Source: Gammaproteobacteria bacterium (GTDB lineage: Bacteria > Pseudomonadota > Gammaproteobacteria > Steroidobacterales > Steroidobacteraceae). From it: a stretch of 37,761 nt of DNA. Each line of letters starts with the position of its first letter. Within the stretch, counting starts at the first letter, position 1. Below the pieces are notes generated by a model, which worked only from the letters and a program-made list of their open reading frames with translations, was not told the DNA's origin and searched no databases. The DNA lies in NCBI GenBank assembly GCA_016707425.1, contig JADJHU010000016.1, positions 1 through 37,761 on the forward strand. The letters run 5' to 3'. The position numbers and the translations under genes were made by a program. This document shows positions 1-9,263 of the stretch, piece by piece.

Positions 1-1024
1 GCCGCGCATCCGGCTGCGACATCGGCACGCGCAGGCCGGCCGTGCGATTGTCGTAACCCCACTGCACATTGATGGGCGCGAGCTGGAGGCGGGAAATGCG
101 CCGGTAGGAATTCACGTTCGGCGCGAGCAGCGCCATCGCGGCGGGCAGATACTTCTGCAGCCCGGCAATGTGGGAGAAGAACAGCGGCGTCGGCGCACCG
201 TCGACGCCCGAGAAGACGTTCCGGCGGGTCTTGCGGTCGAGGATGCTCTGGTGGATGTGCATGGCGCTGCCCGGCTCGCGGGCATGAGGTTTCGCCATGA
301 AGGTCGCGTACATCTTGTGGCGCAGCGCGGCCTCCCGCGCCGTGCGCTTGAAGATGAAGGCCTGGTCTGCCAGGTCGAGCGCTGCGCCGTGCAGGAGGTT
401 GATCTCCATCTGGGCCGGCCCGTCCTCGTGGATCAGGGTATCGATCTCGATGTCCTGCGCTTCGCAGAAGGCATAGATGTCATCAAAGAGCGGATCGAAC
501 TCGTTCACCGCTGCGATGCTGTAGGACTGGCGTCCGGGCTCGGCGCGGCCGCTGCGCCCGACGGGCGGTTTCAGCGGATAGTCGGCATCGATGTTCGGCT
601 CGACCAGGTAGAATTCGAGCTCGGGTGCGACCACCGGTTCCCACCCGCGCTGCGCGTAGAGCTCGAGGACGTTGCGCAGCACCTGCCGCGGAGCCATCGC
701 GACGCGCCGCCCGTCCGCATAGAAGCAGTCGTGGATCACCTGGGCCGTGGGCTCCGCAGCCCACGGCACGGTACGCACCGATTTCGGATCCGCACGCAGA
801 ACGATGTCGATCTCGGCGGGACTCATCGCCTCGCTGGTCTCGGGCGGGTAGTCGCCGGTGACGGTCTGCAGAAAAATGCTCTCGGGCAGCCGCATGCCCT
901 CATCTTCCGCAAACTTCTCGGCCGGCATGATCTTGCCGCGCGCGATGCCTGCCATGTCGGGAATGATCGCCTCGACCTCGGAGATGCCGTGGTCACGGAA
1001 AAATTGCCGGATTTCACTCACCAT
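1..1024 (-). CDS. puuA: gamma-glutamylputrescine synthetase (glutamine synthetase family), 3' end cut by window
   Basis: Glutamine synthetase-fold ligase that joins glutamate to putrescine (or another polyamine), the first step of the Puu pathway in the cytoplasm. About 341 of an expected ~450 residues are present; the C-terminus lies outside the window. Visible motifs are VAPELEFYLVE, the EINLLHGAA segment and the ATP/glutamate-site stretch GSAMHIHQS. The ATG at 1024 has a good ribosome site (GGAAGGAA). The start overlaps the puuD stop by 11 bases, so the two are translationally coupled. Assignment to PuuA rather than ordinary GlnA rests on the adjoining puuD, puuB and puuC; a related polyamine ligase of the SpuI/PauA type is possible. 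Confidence 0.88.
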   Translation of the reverse strand, partial: MVSEIRQFFRDHGISEVEAIIPDMAGIARGKIMPAEKFAEDEGMRLPESIFLQTVTGDYPPETSEAMSPAEIDIVLRADPKSVRTVPWAAEPTAQVIHDCFYADGRRVAMAPRQVLRNVLELYAQRGWEPVVAPELEFYLVEPNIDADYPLKPPVGRSGRAEPGRQSYSIAAVNEFDPLFDDIYAFCEAQDIEIDTLIHEDGPAQMEINLLHGAALDLADQAFIFKRTAREAALRHKMYATFMAKPHAREPGSAMHIHQSILDRKTRRNVFSGVDGAPTPLFFSHIAGLQKYLPAAMALLAPNVNSYRRISRLQLAPINVQWGYDNRTAGLRVPMSQPDAR

Positions 1025-1793
1025 GACATTCCTTCCAGCGCTGCCTGGCACGCTCGCGACTCGCCGCCCCGAAGGCGGCAAACAGCGCGCGCGACAGGGC
1101 ATTGCCCATCACCTGCCACTCCGGATGCCACTGCACGGCCACGGCGAAGCCCGGCCCATCGCTCACGCGGAATGCCTCGATGAGCCCGTCCGGTGCGCGC
1201 GCCTCGACCGCGAGTCCGCTGCCGAGCGTCTCGACACCCTGCGCGTGCAGCGAGTTGACCGTCACCGTCCTGCTGCCGGCGAGCGCACAGAGGAACCCGT
1301 CGGGCTCGAGGCTCACCGCGTGCGCCGGCCCGTACTGCACCTCGAGCGGTTCGCCGGCATTCTCGCGATGGTCCAGCCGGTCGGGGAGGTCCTGCAGCCG
1401 CTGCGCGAGCGTGCCCCCGAAAGCGACGTTCATCTCCTGGAAGCCGCGGCAGATCCCGAGCAGCGGCACCCCTGCTTCGATCGCCCTCGGAATGAGCGGC
1501 AGGGTGGTCGCATCGCGTTCGGGGTCGTGCAGCGTTCCCGGCGCCGAGGGCGGTCCCTCGTAGCGCCGCGGCTCGACGTTCGACGGGCTTCCGGTGAGCA
1601 GCAGGCCGTCGACCGAGTCGAGCAGCTCGTCGATCCCGAGCACCTCGGCGCCGAGCGCCGGCACGAGCAGCGGCAGTGCCCCCGCCGCCGTCACGATGGC
1701 GTCGATGTACTTCTCACCGACCACGTGGAAGGGGTGCGCGCCGATCATGCGACGGTCGGCGGGAATACCGATGACGGGACGTCTGGGCGCCAT
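1014..1793 (-). CDS. puuD: gamma-glutamyl-GABA hydrolase (class I glutamine amidotransferase-like, peptidase C26)
   Basis: Releases GABA and glutamate from gamma-glutamyl-GABA, the fourth Puu step. About 259 residues. The nucleophile elbow GICRGFQEMN carries the catalytic Cys, and VAVQWHPEW near the C-terminus supplies the catalytic His and Glu. The N-terminus PVIGIPADRR aligns with the usual start of the family, so I chose the ATG at 1793. An upstream in-frame ATG at 1835 has a GGAG at a wider spacing and would add 14 residues. It lies upstream of and overlaps puuA, and is divergent from puuB across a region of about 160 bp that must hold both promoters. Confidence 0.9.
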   Translation of the reverse strand: MAPRRPVIGIPADRRMIGAHPFHVVGEKYIDAIVTAAGALPLLVPALGAEVLGIDELLDSVDGLLLTGSPSNVEPRRYEGPPSAPGTLHDPERDATTLPLIPRAIEAGVPLLGICRGFQEMNVAFGGTLAQRLQDLPDRLDHRENAGEPLEVQYGPAHAVSLEPDGFLCALAGSRTVTVNSLHAQGVETLGSGLAVEARAPDGLIEAFRVSDGPGFAVAVQWHPEWQVMGNALSRALFAAFGAASRERARQRWKECHGE

Positions 1794-1951
1794 GGAAAAG
1801 CAGGCGGCGACGCTCTCCGCGGCCCGCCGGATCATTAGACCACAGCTCCGCGAGGGGCGTATGCTGCACGCTGACAATCGCCGTAATTCCTTGAAATCGT
1901 CGGCTTTTTTCCATTGATCCATTGACTCTTCAGCACCTTTCCGATCCTCCG

Positions 1952-3256
1952 ATGACGGTCGCGGTCCACGCGCGCTCCTGCTATGCGGACAGCGCGAATC
2001 CGGCTCCTGATCGCCCGGCACTCGTCGAATCGGTCGACTGCGACGTCTGCGTGGTCGGCGGGGGAATCGCGGGCTGCTCGACCGCGCTGCACCTCGCCGA
2101 GCGCGGCTTCCGGGTCGTGCTGCTCGAGGCACACCACGTCGGCTGGGGCGCTTCGGGCCGCAGTGGCGCACAGGCGATCTCCGGCATCGCCACCGGCCAG
2201 GCGAGACTCGAGGAACTGATCGGTCGCGCCGATGCGCGCCATGTCTGGGACGTGACCGTGGAAGGACTTGCGCTCCTCAGGTCCCTCATCGCGCGCTTCC
2301 GGATCGGCTGCGACTGGCGTGACGGACAGATGCAGGTCGCCATGAACCCGCGACAGGAGCGCGATCTGCGGGCCGAGCTGCAACTGCTCCGCGGGCGTTA
2401 CGGATACGAGAGCGTACGCTTCGTCGGACGCGAGGAGCTGCGCACCATGCTCGCCTCGCCCCGCTACACCGCCGGGCTCTGCGATACCAACGGGGGGCAT
2501 CTGCACCCGCTCAACTACACCCTCGGGCTCGCGGAGGCCGCTGAGAGCTTCGGCGCCCGCATATTCGAGGACACGCGAGCCCTGAGCTACGCCCGCGCAC
2601 CGCTGGCCGGCGCGGCAGCATCGGCGCCTCTTCGGGTGCGCACGCCGCGTGGCGAAGTCCGCTGCCGGCACCTCGTGCTCGCAGGGAACACCTACCTCGG
2701 CCCGCTCGCACCTGCGCTGCGCCCCAGGATCATGGCCGTCGGGACGCAGATCATCGCGACGGAGCGGCTCGGCGCCGGGCCCGCGCACGCACTGATCCCG
2801 AGCGATGTGGCCGTCAGCGACCTCAACTGGGTGCTCGATTACTTCCGCCGATCGGCGGACCACAGGCTGATCTTTGGCGGGCGCGTCAGCTATTCCGGAC
2901 GCGACTCATTCGCGACCGCCAAGGCTGCGCGTGCGCGCATGCTCGCCGTGTTTCCCCAGCTGTCCGGCACTGGAATCGACTATGCCTGGGGAGGCCAGGT
3001 GGACATCACCCGCAACCGCGCGCCGCACTTCGGGCGCCTGGAACCCGATGTCTACTTCCTGCAGGGCTTCTCGGGCCACGGCATCGTGCTCACGGGGATT
3101 GCCGGCAAGCTGATCGCCGAGGCGATCGCGGGCACCGCCGGACGCTTTGACGTCTTCGCACGCATCCCGCATCGCAGCTTTCCCGGCGGCATCGCGCTGC
3201 GGCGGCCTGCACTCATGCTGGCGATGCTCGGCTACCGGCTGCGCGATCTGCTGTGA
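1952..3256 (+). CDS. puuB: gamma-glutamylputrescine oxidase (FAD-dependent, DAO family)
   Basis: Oxidises gamma-glutamylputrescine to gamma-glutamyl-gamma-aminobutyraldehyde with release of ammonia and H2O2. About 434 residues. The N-terminal FAD-binding Rossmann motif VVGGGIAGCSTALHLAERG is followed by an acidic strand end (LLEA) and the GASGRSGAQ segment; the C-terminal FAD loop is FLQGFSGHGIVLTG. The whole protein matches my memory of E. coli PuuB, including NGGHLHPLNY and the final FPGG...LR region. The ATG at 1952 is preferred to a TTG 30 bases upstream because homologues begin near it. It is divergent from puuD and puuA. Confidence 0.92.
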   Translation: MTVAVHARSCYADSANPAPDRPALVESVDCDVCVVGGGIAGCSTALHLAERGFRVVLLEAHHVGWGASGRSGAQAISGIATGQARLEELIGRADARHVWDVTVEGLALLRSLIARFRIGCDWRDGQMQVAMNPRQERDLRAELQLLRGRYGYESVRFVGREELRTMLASPRYTAGLCDTNGGHLHPLNYTLGLAEAAESFGARIFEDTRALSYARAPLAGAAASAPLRVRTPRGEVRCRHLVLAGNTYLGPLAPALRPRIMAVGTQIIATERLGAGPAHALIPSDVAVSDLNWVLDYFRRSADHRLIFGGRVSYSGRDSFATAKAARARMLAVFPQLSGTGIDYAWGGQVDITRNRAPHFGRLEPDVYFLQGFSGHGIVLTGIAGKLIAEAIAGTAGRFDVFARIPHRSFPGGIALRRPALMLAMLGYRLRDLL

Positions 3257-3311
3257 GCGCCGTACGGGGAAGGCCACGACCACGTGACGGGCCTGGATAC
3301 CCCCTCTCCCG

Positions 3312-5501
3312 TCAGCTGCGGCGGATCTCGAAACACTGATGGATCTTCGGATTGCGCGCGAAATCGTGAGGCAACGTCGCGGCCGAGACATCCTCGACGG
3401 CGTGACGCCCGGCGAGCACGGGATCGAGGCGGAATTTCTGGGCATTGGTGGAGAAGACCAGGAGACCGCCAGGCGCAAGAATGGCGAGCGATGCCTCGAT
3501 CAGATCCACATGGTCACGCTGGATATCGAGCACGCCCTGCATGCGCCGGGAGCTCGAGAAAGTGGGTGGGTCGAGAAAGATCATGTCGTATTGCCGGCGT
3601 CGTCCCGCGGCTTCCCGCAGCCACTCCCGACAGTCAGCCTGCACGAACTCGTGGTCACGCCCACTCGCACCGTTCAGCGCGAGGTTGCGCTTCGCCCAGT
3701 CGAGATAGGTGTGCGAGAGGTCGACCGTCGTGGTTGAGCGCGCCCGTCCGGCCGCGGCATACACCGTGGCGCTGCCGGTATAGCCAAAGAGATTGAGGAA
3801 GCGCCGGTGGGCAGCGGCTGCCCGCAGTCGCGCACGGGTCACGCGATGATCGAGGAAGAGCCCCGTGTCGAGATAATCCGTGAAGTTGACGTGGAAGCGC
3901 AGCCCGCCCTCGGCGACCACGTGGAAGCGGCCCGACGCCGCGCGCTTCTCATACTGTTCACCACGCGCGTGCCGGCGCCGCACCCGCAGGAAGATGTGCT
4001 CCGCGGCAACGCCGGTGACCTCCGGAAGCACGGCGAGCGCCTCGCCCCGACGACGCTGTGCGGCCTGCGGATCGATCGTCGCGGGTGCGGCATACTCCTG
4101 TACGTAGAGCCAGTGCGCCGGCGAATCTGCGGACGCATAGAGATCGATCGCAAAGGAATACTCCGGCATGTCGGCATCGTAGAGCCGGTAACAGCTCACG
4201 CCTTCGCGCTGTGCCCAGGCGCCGAGACGATCGCGGTTCTTCGCGAGGCGATTGGCGAACATGCGCGCACCGGGAGTCTGCGCGAGCGTCGGATCGATGC
4301 GTGCGCCGGGCGAACGACCCGGTGCAATGCTGCGCAGCCTCGCGGCCGCCAGATCAAAGCGCAGCAGCCGGCACTCGAGCGCACCGTTCCAGACCGTGTG
4401 GGTACGCCATGCGCGCAGCCCGATGTCCAGACCGAGCTGCGGGCTGCCTGTGATCACCGCAGCCTGCCAGCCGGCAAAACGCTCCTGCAGCATGGCACCC
4501 AGCTCCCGATGCACGGCGCGTGCAACCTCCACGTCGCCGAGGCGTACGCCGTAGGGTGGATTCGTGCACAGCAGGCCGGACCCGCCGATGCCCGCAGGCG
4601 CGGCGCCCGCGAGCTCGCGCACCTCGAAGGCCACGATCGTCCCGACTCCCGCACGGCCGGCATTCCCGGCGGCCAGGCGCAGGACCTGCGCATCACGATC
4701 GAAACCACGGATGACAGTGTCTGGCAGCGCCACGCGGGCCCGCGCCGCGGCCTCGCGCTTCAAGTCACCCCAGAGCCCAGCGTCGTGCCCGAGCCAGCCG
4801 AGGAAACCGAAATACTCGCGCCCGAGTCCGGGAGCGATGTCCGCGGCGATCATCGCGGCTTCGATGACCAGCGTCCCCGAACCGCACAGCGGATCGAGGA
4901 ACTCGCCACCCTCGGCCGCGATCCGTGGCCAGCCAGCCCGCAGCAGGATGCCGGCCGCGAGGTTCTCGCGCAGCGGTGCTTCACCGCCCGTCGCGCGATA
5001 GCCCCGGCGGTGCAGTCCCTCGCCCGAGAGATCGAGCGAGATCGTGATGCGGGTGCGCTGCGCATGGGCATGCACGCGCACTCCCGGACGCTGCGTGTCG
5101 ATGTTCGGCCGCGCGCCGGTGGCGTCGCGCAGGCTGTCCACGATCGCGTCCTTGAGGCGCAGTGCGCCGAACTGCGTGTGCGTGATCGTGGGATGACGGC
5201 CCGTGAAGTCGCAGGCGAGCGTGCCGGCGGGACCGATGTGCAAGTTCCAGGGCAGACCGCGCGCCGCCGCATACAGCTCGTCGGCGGTCCCGGCTTCGAA
5301 TTGCGCGAGCTCGAGGAACACGCGGCTCGCCACCCGCGACTCGAGGCAGGCCCGATAGGCGACTGCCAGTCCACCCCGAAAGCTCACCCCGAGTGGCTGC
5401 TCACGCACCTGCTCCGCACCGAGCTCTGTCAGCTCGCGGACCAGCAGATCGTTGCAGCCGCGAGGGCAGCTCGCGAACAGTGTGAGCGCAACGCCGCTCA
5501 C
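3312..5501 (-). CDS. rlmL: bifunctional 23S rRNA methyltransferase RlmKL (m2G2445 and m7G2069)
   Basis: Fused rRNA methyltransferase of about 729 residues (E. coli RlmKL about 702). The N-terminal THUMP region (about residues 45-155) is followed by the RlmL domain with DPLCGSGTLVIEAAM and the catalytic TNPPYG. The C-terminal RlmK domain has FLNLFGYTGSATVYAA (SAM-binding) and FLDPPTFSSS. RlmL makes m2G2445 and RlmK makes m7G2069 during 50S assembly. The gene starts with GTG inside the puuC stop (GTGA at 5498-5501), so it is read by translational coupling behind an aldehyde dehydrogenase with an unrelated role. It converges on puuB. The 55-bp gap between the two stops has only a weak 7-bp inverted repeat with a long loop. 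Confidence 0.95.
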   Translation of the reverse strand: MSGVALTLFASCPRGCNDLLVRELTELGAEQVREQPLGVSFRGGLAVAYRACLESRVASRVFLELAQFEAGTADELYAAARGLPWNLHIGPAGTLACDFTGRHPTITHTQFGALRLKDAIVDSLRDATGARPNIDTQRPGVRVHAHAQRTRITISLDLSGEGLHRRGYRATGGEAPLRENLAAGILLRAGWPRIAAEGGEFLDPLCGSGTLVIEAAMIAADIAPGLGREYFGFLGWLGHDAGLWGDLKREAAARARVALPDTVIRGFDRDAQVLRLAAGNAGRAGVGTIVAFEVRELAGAAPAGIGGSGLLCTNPPYGVRLGDVEVARAVHRELGAMLQERFAGWQAAVITGSPQLGLDIGLRAWRTHTVWNGALECRLLRFDLAAARLRSIAPGRSPGARIDPTLAQTPGARMFANRLAKNRDRLGAWAQREGVSCYRLYDADMPEYSFAIDLYASADSPAHWLYVQEYAAPATIDPQAAQRRRGEALAVLPEVTGVAAEHIFLRVRRRHARGEQYEKRAASGRFHVVAEGGLRFHVNFTDYLDTGLFLDHRVTRARLRAAAAHRRFLNLFGYTGSATVYAAAGRARSTTTVDLSHTYLDWAKRNLALNGASGRDHEFVQADCREWLREAAGRRRQYDMIFLDPPTFSSSRRMQGVLDIQRDHVDLIEASLAILAPGGLLVFSTNAQKFRLDPVLAGRHAVEDVSAATLPHDFARNPKIHQCFEIRRS

Positions 5502-7000
5502 GAGAGATCGAGCCAGGTGGTTTTCAGCTCAGTGTATTTCCCGAAGGCATGCAGTGACTTGTCTCGCCCCATGCCCGACTGCCCATAGCCGCCAAAGGGC
5601 ACGGTGATGTCGTCGGCGTCGTAGCAGTTGACGTACACCATCCCGGCGCGCAGCGCGCGCGCCACGCGGTGTGCAGTGGTGACATCACGGGTCCACACGG
5701 CCGCGGCGAGCCCGTAGAGGGTGTCGTTGGCAATCCCGACCGCTTCCTCCGCCGTACGGAAGGCGAGTGTCGAGAGCACGGGACCGAAAATCTCCTCGCG
5801 CGCGATCTTCATGCGCGATGACACCGCGTCGAAGACGGTCGGCTCGACGAAATAGCCCCCGCTCTCCTCCCGTACCCGCGCCCCACCCAGCCGGAGCCGC
5901 GCCCCCTCCTCGCGCCCCGACTCGATGTAGCCGAGCACGCGCGCGAGCTGCGCCGCATCGACGATCGCTCCGAGCTGCGTGGCCGGGTCGAGCGGATCGC
6001 CCGGTCGGAGCTCACGGGCGATCGCTGCAATCTTCTCGAGAAGCGGCTCGCGGATGCTCTCCTGCACGAGCAGGCGCGACCCCGCCGAGCACACCTCCCC
6101 CTGGTTGAAGAAGATCGCCGATGCAGCGGCTGCCGCCACGCGATCGAGATCCGGAAAGTCGTCGAGCACGATGTTCGGCGACTTGCCGCCGCACTCGAGG
6201 GAGACGCGCTTGAGGTTCGAGGCGCCGGCGTACTGCATGACCAGCTTCCCCGTCACGGTGGAACCCGTGAAGGCAATGCAGTCGACGTCCATGTGCGCGG
6301 CGAGCGCCCGCCCGGCCGTGTGCCCGAAGCCCGGCACGACGTTCAGGACCCCTTCGGGAAGGCCGGCCTCGAGGGCCAGCTCGGCGAGGCGCAGCGCCGT
6401 GAGGGGCGATTTCTCAGAAGGCTTGAGCACCAGCGAGTTGCCGGCAGCGAGCACCGGTCCGATCTTCCACGCGGCCATCACCATCGGAAAATTCCAGGGC
6501 ACGATGGCGCCAACGACACCCACGGGTTCACGGGTCACGAGCGCCAGCGCGCCCGGATGCGTGGGCGCAATCTCACCGTAGAGCTTGTCGGCGGCCTCCG
6601 CATACCAGCTGATGCAGTTCGCGGTCGAGGAAACGTCGACGCGCAGGCTGTCCCGAATGGGCTTGCCCATGTCGAGCGTCTCGGTGAGCGCGAGCTCATC
6701 ACGATGAGCACGGATGAGCTCGGCAAACCGCATGAGGACGCGCTTGCGGCTCGCGGGCGACTGGCCTGCCCAAACGCCCTTGCGAAAAGCCGCCCGCGCA
6801 GACAGGACCGCGCGATCGATGTCGGCGTCACCACAGGCGGCGACTCTGGCGAGCACACGTCCGTCGATCGGGCTCACGCAGTCGAAGGTCTCGCCGGAGG
6901 CCGCAGCCACCGCCCGGCCATCGACGATCGCCTGAGTCTGAAATCGCAGGTGGCAGGCACGCTCGTGCCACGACGTGGCCGAATCAGGCTCGAAACTCAT
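5498..7000 (-). CDS. puuC: gamma-glutamyl-gamma-aminobutyraldehyde dehydrogenase (ALDH superfamily)
   Basis: NAD(P)+-dependent aldehyde dehydrogenase of 500 residues that converts gamma-glutamyl-gamma-aminobutyraldehyde to gamma-glutamyl-GABA. The general-base Glu is in VSLECGGKSPNIV and the catalytic Cys in FNQGEVCSAGSR. The cofactor-site stretch is VPWNFPMVMAAWK and the C-terminal signature is YGQSGMGRDKS. Paralogues oxidising betaine aldehyde or other omega-amino aldehydes are similar, so the substrate is inferred from the neighbouring puuA, puuD and puuB. The ATG at 7000 lies about 160 bp from the divergent aminotransferase start. The stop overlaps the rlmKL start by four bases. Confidence 0.88.
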   Translation of the reverse strand: MSFEPDSATSWHERACHLRFQTQAIVDGRAVAAASGETFDCVSPIDGRVLARVAACGDADIDRAVLSARAAFRKGVWAGQSPASRKRVLMRFAELIRAHRDELALTETLDMGKPIRDSLRVDVSSTANCISWYAEAADKLYGEIAPTHPGALALVTREPVGVVGAIVPWNFPMVMAAWKIGPVLAAGNSLVLKPSEKSPLTALRLAELALEAGLPEGVLNVVPGFGHTAGRALAAHMDVDCIAFTGSTVTGKLVMQYAGASNLKRVSLECGGKSPNIVLDDFPDLDRVAAAAASAIFFNQGEVCSAGSRLLVQESIREPLLEKIAAIARELRPGDPLDPATQLGAIVDAAQLARVLGYIESGREEGARLRLGGARVREESGGYFVEPTVFDAVSSRMKIAREEIFGPVLSTLAFRTAEEAVGIANDTLYGLAAAVWTRDVTTAHRVARALRAGMVYVNCYDADDITVPFGGYGQSGMGRDKSLHAFGKYTELKTTWLDLS

Positions 7001-7158
7001 GGGACTCCTCGCGGCGCCACGTTACGGTGCCGGATTGCAGATGTCCATCGTGTCCCGGCACCCGCGCTCATTGGCCCGGCGCTGCGCGGCGGCTACGATG
7101 CGCAGACGTGCCGGGGCGCCCCGGCACACCTGCCGATGCCTGGAAGGAAGCTCAGCCC

Positions 7159-8466
7159 ATGACCTCCGATCTCGAAGCCTTCTGGATGCCATTCACTGCG
7201 AACCGTCAGTTCAAGGCCGAGCCACGCCTGCTCGCGCGCGCCCGTGGGATGCACTACTGGACCCCTGAGGGACGCCAGATCCTCGATGGAGTCGCAGGCC
7301 TCTGGTGCGTGAATGCCGGTCATGGACGCCGCGAGATCAGCGAGGCTGTCGCCCGCCAGCTCGAGGTCATGGACTATGCGCCGCCCTTCCAGATGGGACA
7401 CCCGCCCGGCTTCGAGCTGGCCCGCGCGCTCGTGAAGATTGCCCCCGCGGATCTCGATCATGTGTTCTTCGTCAACTCCGGGTCCGAGGCCGTGGACACG
7501 GCGCTCAAGATCGCCCTCGCCTGGCACCGCCTCCGTGGCGAGGCCTCGCGCACGCGCCTCATCGGGCGCGAGCGCGGTTACCACGGCGTCGGGTTTGGGG
7601 GCATCTCGGTGGGCGGCATCGTGACGAACCGGCGCATGTGGTCGGCGACACTCATACCCGGCGTGGATCACCTCCGGCACACCCACGATCTCAGCCGCAA
7701 CGCCTTTACACGCGGCCTGCCTGAGCACGGCGCCGAGCTCGCCGACGAGCTCGAGCGACTGGTCGCACTGCACGACGCCTCCACCATCGCCGCCGTGATC
7801 GTCGAGCCGGTGGCCGGGTCCACGGGCGTGCTCCTGCCGCCCCGCGGCTATCTCGAGCGTCTGCGCGCCATCTGCGACCGCCACGGCATCCTGCTGATCT
7901 TCGACGAGGTGATCACGGGCTTCGGTCGTACGGGCTCCGCCTTCGCCGCCCAGGAGTTCGGCGTGCTCCCGGACCTCATCACCTGCGCGAAAGGGCTCAC
8001 CAACGGCTGCGTCCCCATGGGTGCGGTACTCGTCAGGAAACGGATCTTCGATGCCTTCATGCAGGGACCGCCGGGGGCGATCGAGCTCTTCCACGGCTAC
8101 ACCTATTCGGCACACCCGACCGCCTGCGCGGCCGGACTCGCGGCGCTCTCGATCTACGAGCGGGAGGGTCTCTTCGCGCGAGCGAAATCCATGGCAAAGC
8201 TCTGGGAGGACGCCGTGCACGGGCTGCGCGGTGCGCCGCACGTCATCGATACCCGCAACTACGGGCTCATCGCCGGGATCGAGCTCGAGCCCGTCGCAGG
8301 CTCCCCTGGTGCGCGCGCGTTCGGTGTATTCCAGAAATGCTTCGAGCGCGGACTCCTCGTGCGCCAGACCGGCGACATCATTGCGCTGTCGCCGCCCCTG
8401 ATCATCGAGCCGACTCACATCGAGCAGATCTTCAGCACACTTGCCAGCGTGCTGCGTGCCGCATGA
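7159..8466 (+). CDS. omega-amino acid:pyruvate aminotransferase (class III, PLP-dependent)
   Basis: Class III aminotransferase of about 435 residues, resembling beta-alanine:pyruvate transaminases (AptA/BauA). These move the amino group of beta-alanine, GABA or similar omega-amines to pyruvate. Seen are the cofactor segment NSGSEAVDTALK, the PLP-binding Asp in IFDEVITGFGRTG, and the Schiff-base Lys in CAKGLTNGCVPMG. The ATG at 7159 has a strong ribosome site (GGAAGGAAG at 7142-7150), so the longer upstream frame is not used. It is divergent from puuC and could act as the GABA transaminase completing putrescine breakdown (the PuuE role); this is inference. The stop abuts the stop of the convergent DUF488 gene with no gap. 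Confidence 0.88.
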   Translation: MTSDLEAFWMPFTANRQFKAEPRLLARARGMHYWTPEGRQILDGVAGLWCVNAGHGRREISEAVARQLEVMDYAPPFQMGHPPGFELARALVKIAPADLDHVFFVNSGSEAVDTALKIALAWHRLRGEASRTRLIGRERGYHGVGFGGISVGGIVTNRRMWSATLIPGVDHLRHTHDLSRNAFTRGLPEHGAELADELERLVALHDASTIAAVIVEPVAGSTGVLLPPRGYLERLRAICDRHGILLIFDEVITGFGRTGSAFAAQEFGVLPDLITCAKGLTNGCVPMGAVLVRKRIFDAFMQGPPGAIELFHGYTYSAHPTACAAGLAALSIYEREGLFARAKSMAKLWEDAVHGLRGAPHVIDTRNYGLIAGIELEPVAGSPGARAFGVFQKCFERGLLVRQTGDIIALSPPLIIEPTHIEQIFSTLASVLRAA

Positions 8467-8814
8467 TCACCGGTTGCGCTCGAGGATCTGTTTGAGGACC
8501 TGGGCTTCATTGTGCTGCTGATCTCTCGCGGCGTAGACGAGCGTGACGCTCCCGCTGCGTGCGAGCGCGCGCAGCTCCGATAACGTCGGATTGCCCTTCA
8601 GTTCGGCGCGATAGCGCTTGCGGAATTCCGGCCATTTTCCGGGGTCGTGTCCGAACCACTGGCGGAGCTCACTCGAGGGCGCGACGTCCTTGAGCCAGTG
8701 ATCGATCCCGGCCCTGGCCCTGGTGACACCGCGGGGCCAGAGCCGGTCGACGAGCACCCGCGTCCCGTCGGATTCCTCCGCTGGTTCGTATGCGCGCTTC
8801 AGCCTGATATTCAT
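8467..8814 (-). CDS. DUF488 family protein (YeaO-like)
   Basis: Small cytoplasmic protein of about 115 residues with the family features RAYEP near the start, VLVDRLWPRGV, WLKDVAPS and WFGHDPGKW. The family is widespread and its biochemical role is not settled. The ATG at 8814 was chosen because GGAGCGG lies just upstream; an ATG 18 bases further up lacks such a site. It follows the SMR transporter gene by 61 bp on the same strand and converges exactly on the aminotransferase, the two stops forming TGATCA. Confidence 0.85.
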   Translation of the reverse strand: MNIRLKRAYEPAEESDGTRVLVDRLWPRGVTRARAGIDHWLKDVAPSSELRQWFGHDPGKWPEFRKRYRAELKGNPTLSELRALARSGSVTLVYAARDQQHNEAQVLKQILERNR

Positions 8815-8875
8815 GATCCGCTCCGTCGCCATCCAAACGCTCGCACCGGGTCCGCGGTTCCCTCCTCGTGTCTCC

Positions 8876-9211
8876 TCAGCCGCCGCGGGTGGACGTCGAC
8901 AGGAGGTTGATGACCACGACGCCTGCGACGATCAGTGCAATGCCGATCAATGCCGGAAGGTCGAGGGCCTGACCGAAGACCATGTGGCCGATCACGGCGA
9001 TCAATGCCACCCCGACGCCCGACCACACGGCGTAGGCGATACCGACAGGGAGCGTCTTCAGCGTGAGGCTCAGGAAATAAAAGGCGAGCAGGTACGCCGC
9101 CACCACCACGACCGACGGCCAGAGTCTCGAGAAACCATCTGCTGCCTTGAGGAAGCTCGTGCCCAGCACCTCGGCAACGATTGCAATCGACAGGTAGTAC
9201 CAGTGCGACAT
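8876..9211 (-). CDS. small multidrug resistance (SMR) family efflux protein
   Basis: Four-helix inner-membrane protein of 111 residues of the EmrE/SugE family, which antiports protons against cationic compounds or guanidinium. The essential membrane Glu is at residue 14 (SIAIVAEVLGTSFLK), as in EmrE. Helix 2 has YLLAFYFLSLTLKTLPV, helix 3 AYAVWSGVGVALIAVIG and helix 4 ALIGIALIVAGVVVINL. The AYAVWSG motif favours the EmrE/QacE branch. The start at 9211 has GGGAG upstream. It lies 52 bp downstream of phaB on the same strand and may be read from the PHA transcript. The substrate cannot be told from sequence. Confidence 0.9.
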   Translation of the reverse strand: MSHWYYLSIAIVAEVLGTSFLKAADGFSRLWPSVVVVAAYLLAFYFLSLTLKTLPVGIAYAVWSGVGVALIAVIGHMVFGQALDLPALIGIALIVAGVVVINLLSTSTRGG

Positions 9212-9263
9212 GCCTGCTCCCGCCTGCCCCGGGCCGCCCGCGCGCCTGTCTCCGGGCAGCGCC

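Noticed and set aside
1835..2863. 342-codon minus-strand frame opposite puuB
   Set aside because: Shadow of puuB; no ribosome site and no family resemblance.
3257..3311. Bidirectional terminator between puuB and rlmKL
   Set aside because: Only a 7-bp stem with a 16-base loop and no U-run; too weak to annotate.
3807..5588. 593-codon plus-strand open frame opposite rlmKL
   Set aside because: Its translation is rich in Arg and His with no domain; the minus strand encodes a complete RlmKL with all motifs. It is a GC-bias shadow.
7093..8418. 441-codon minus-strand open frame opposite the aminotransferase
   Set aside because: No recognisable domain and fully inside a convincing class III aminotransferase.
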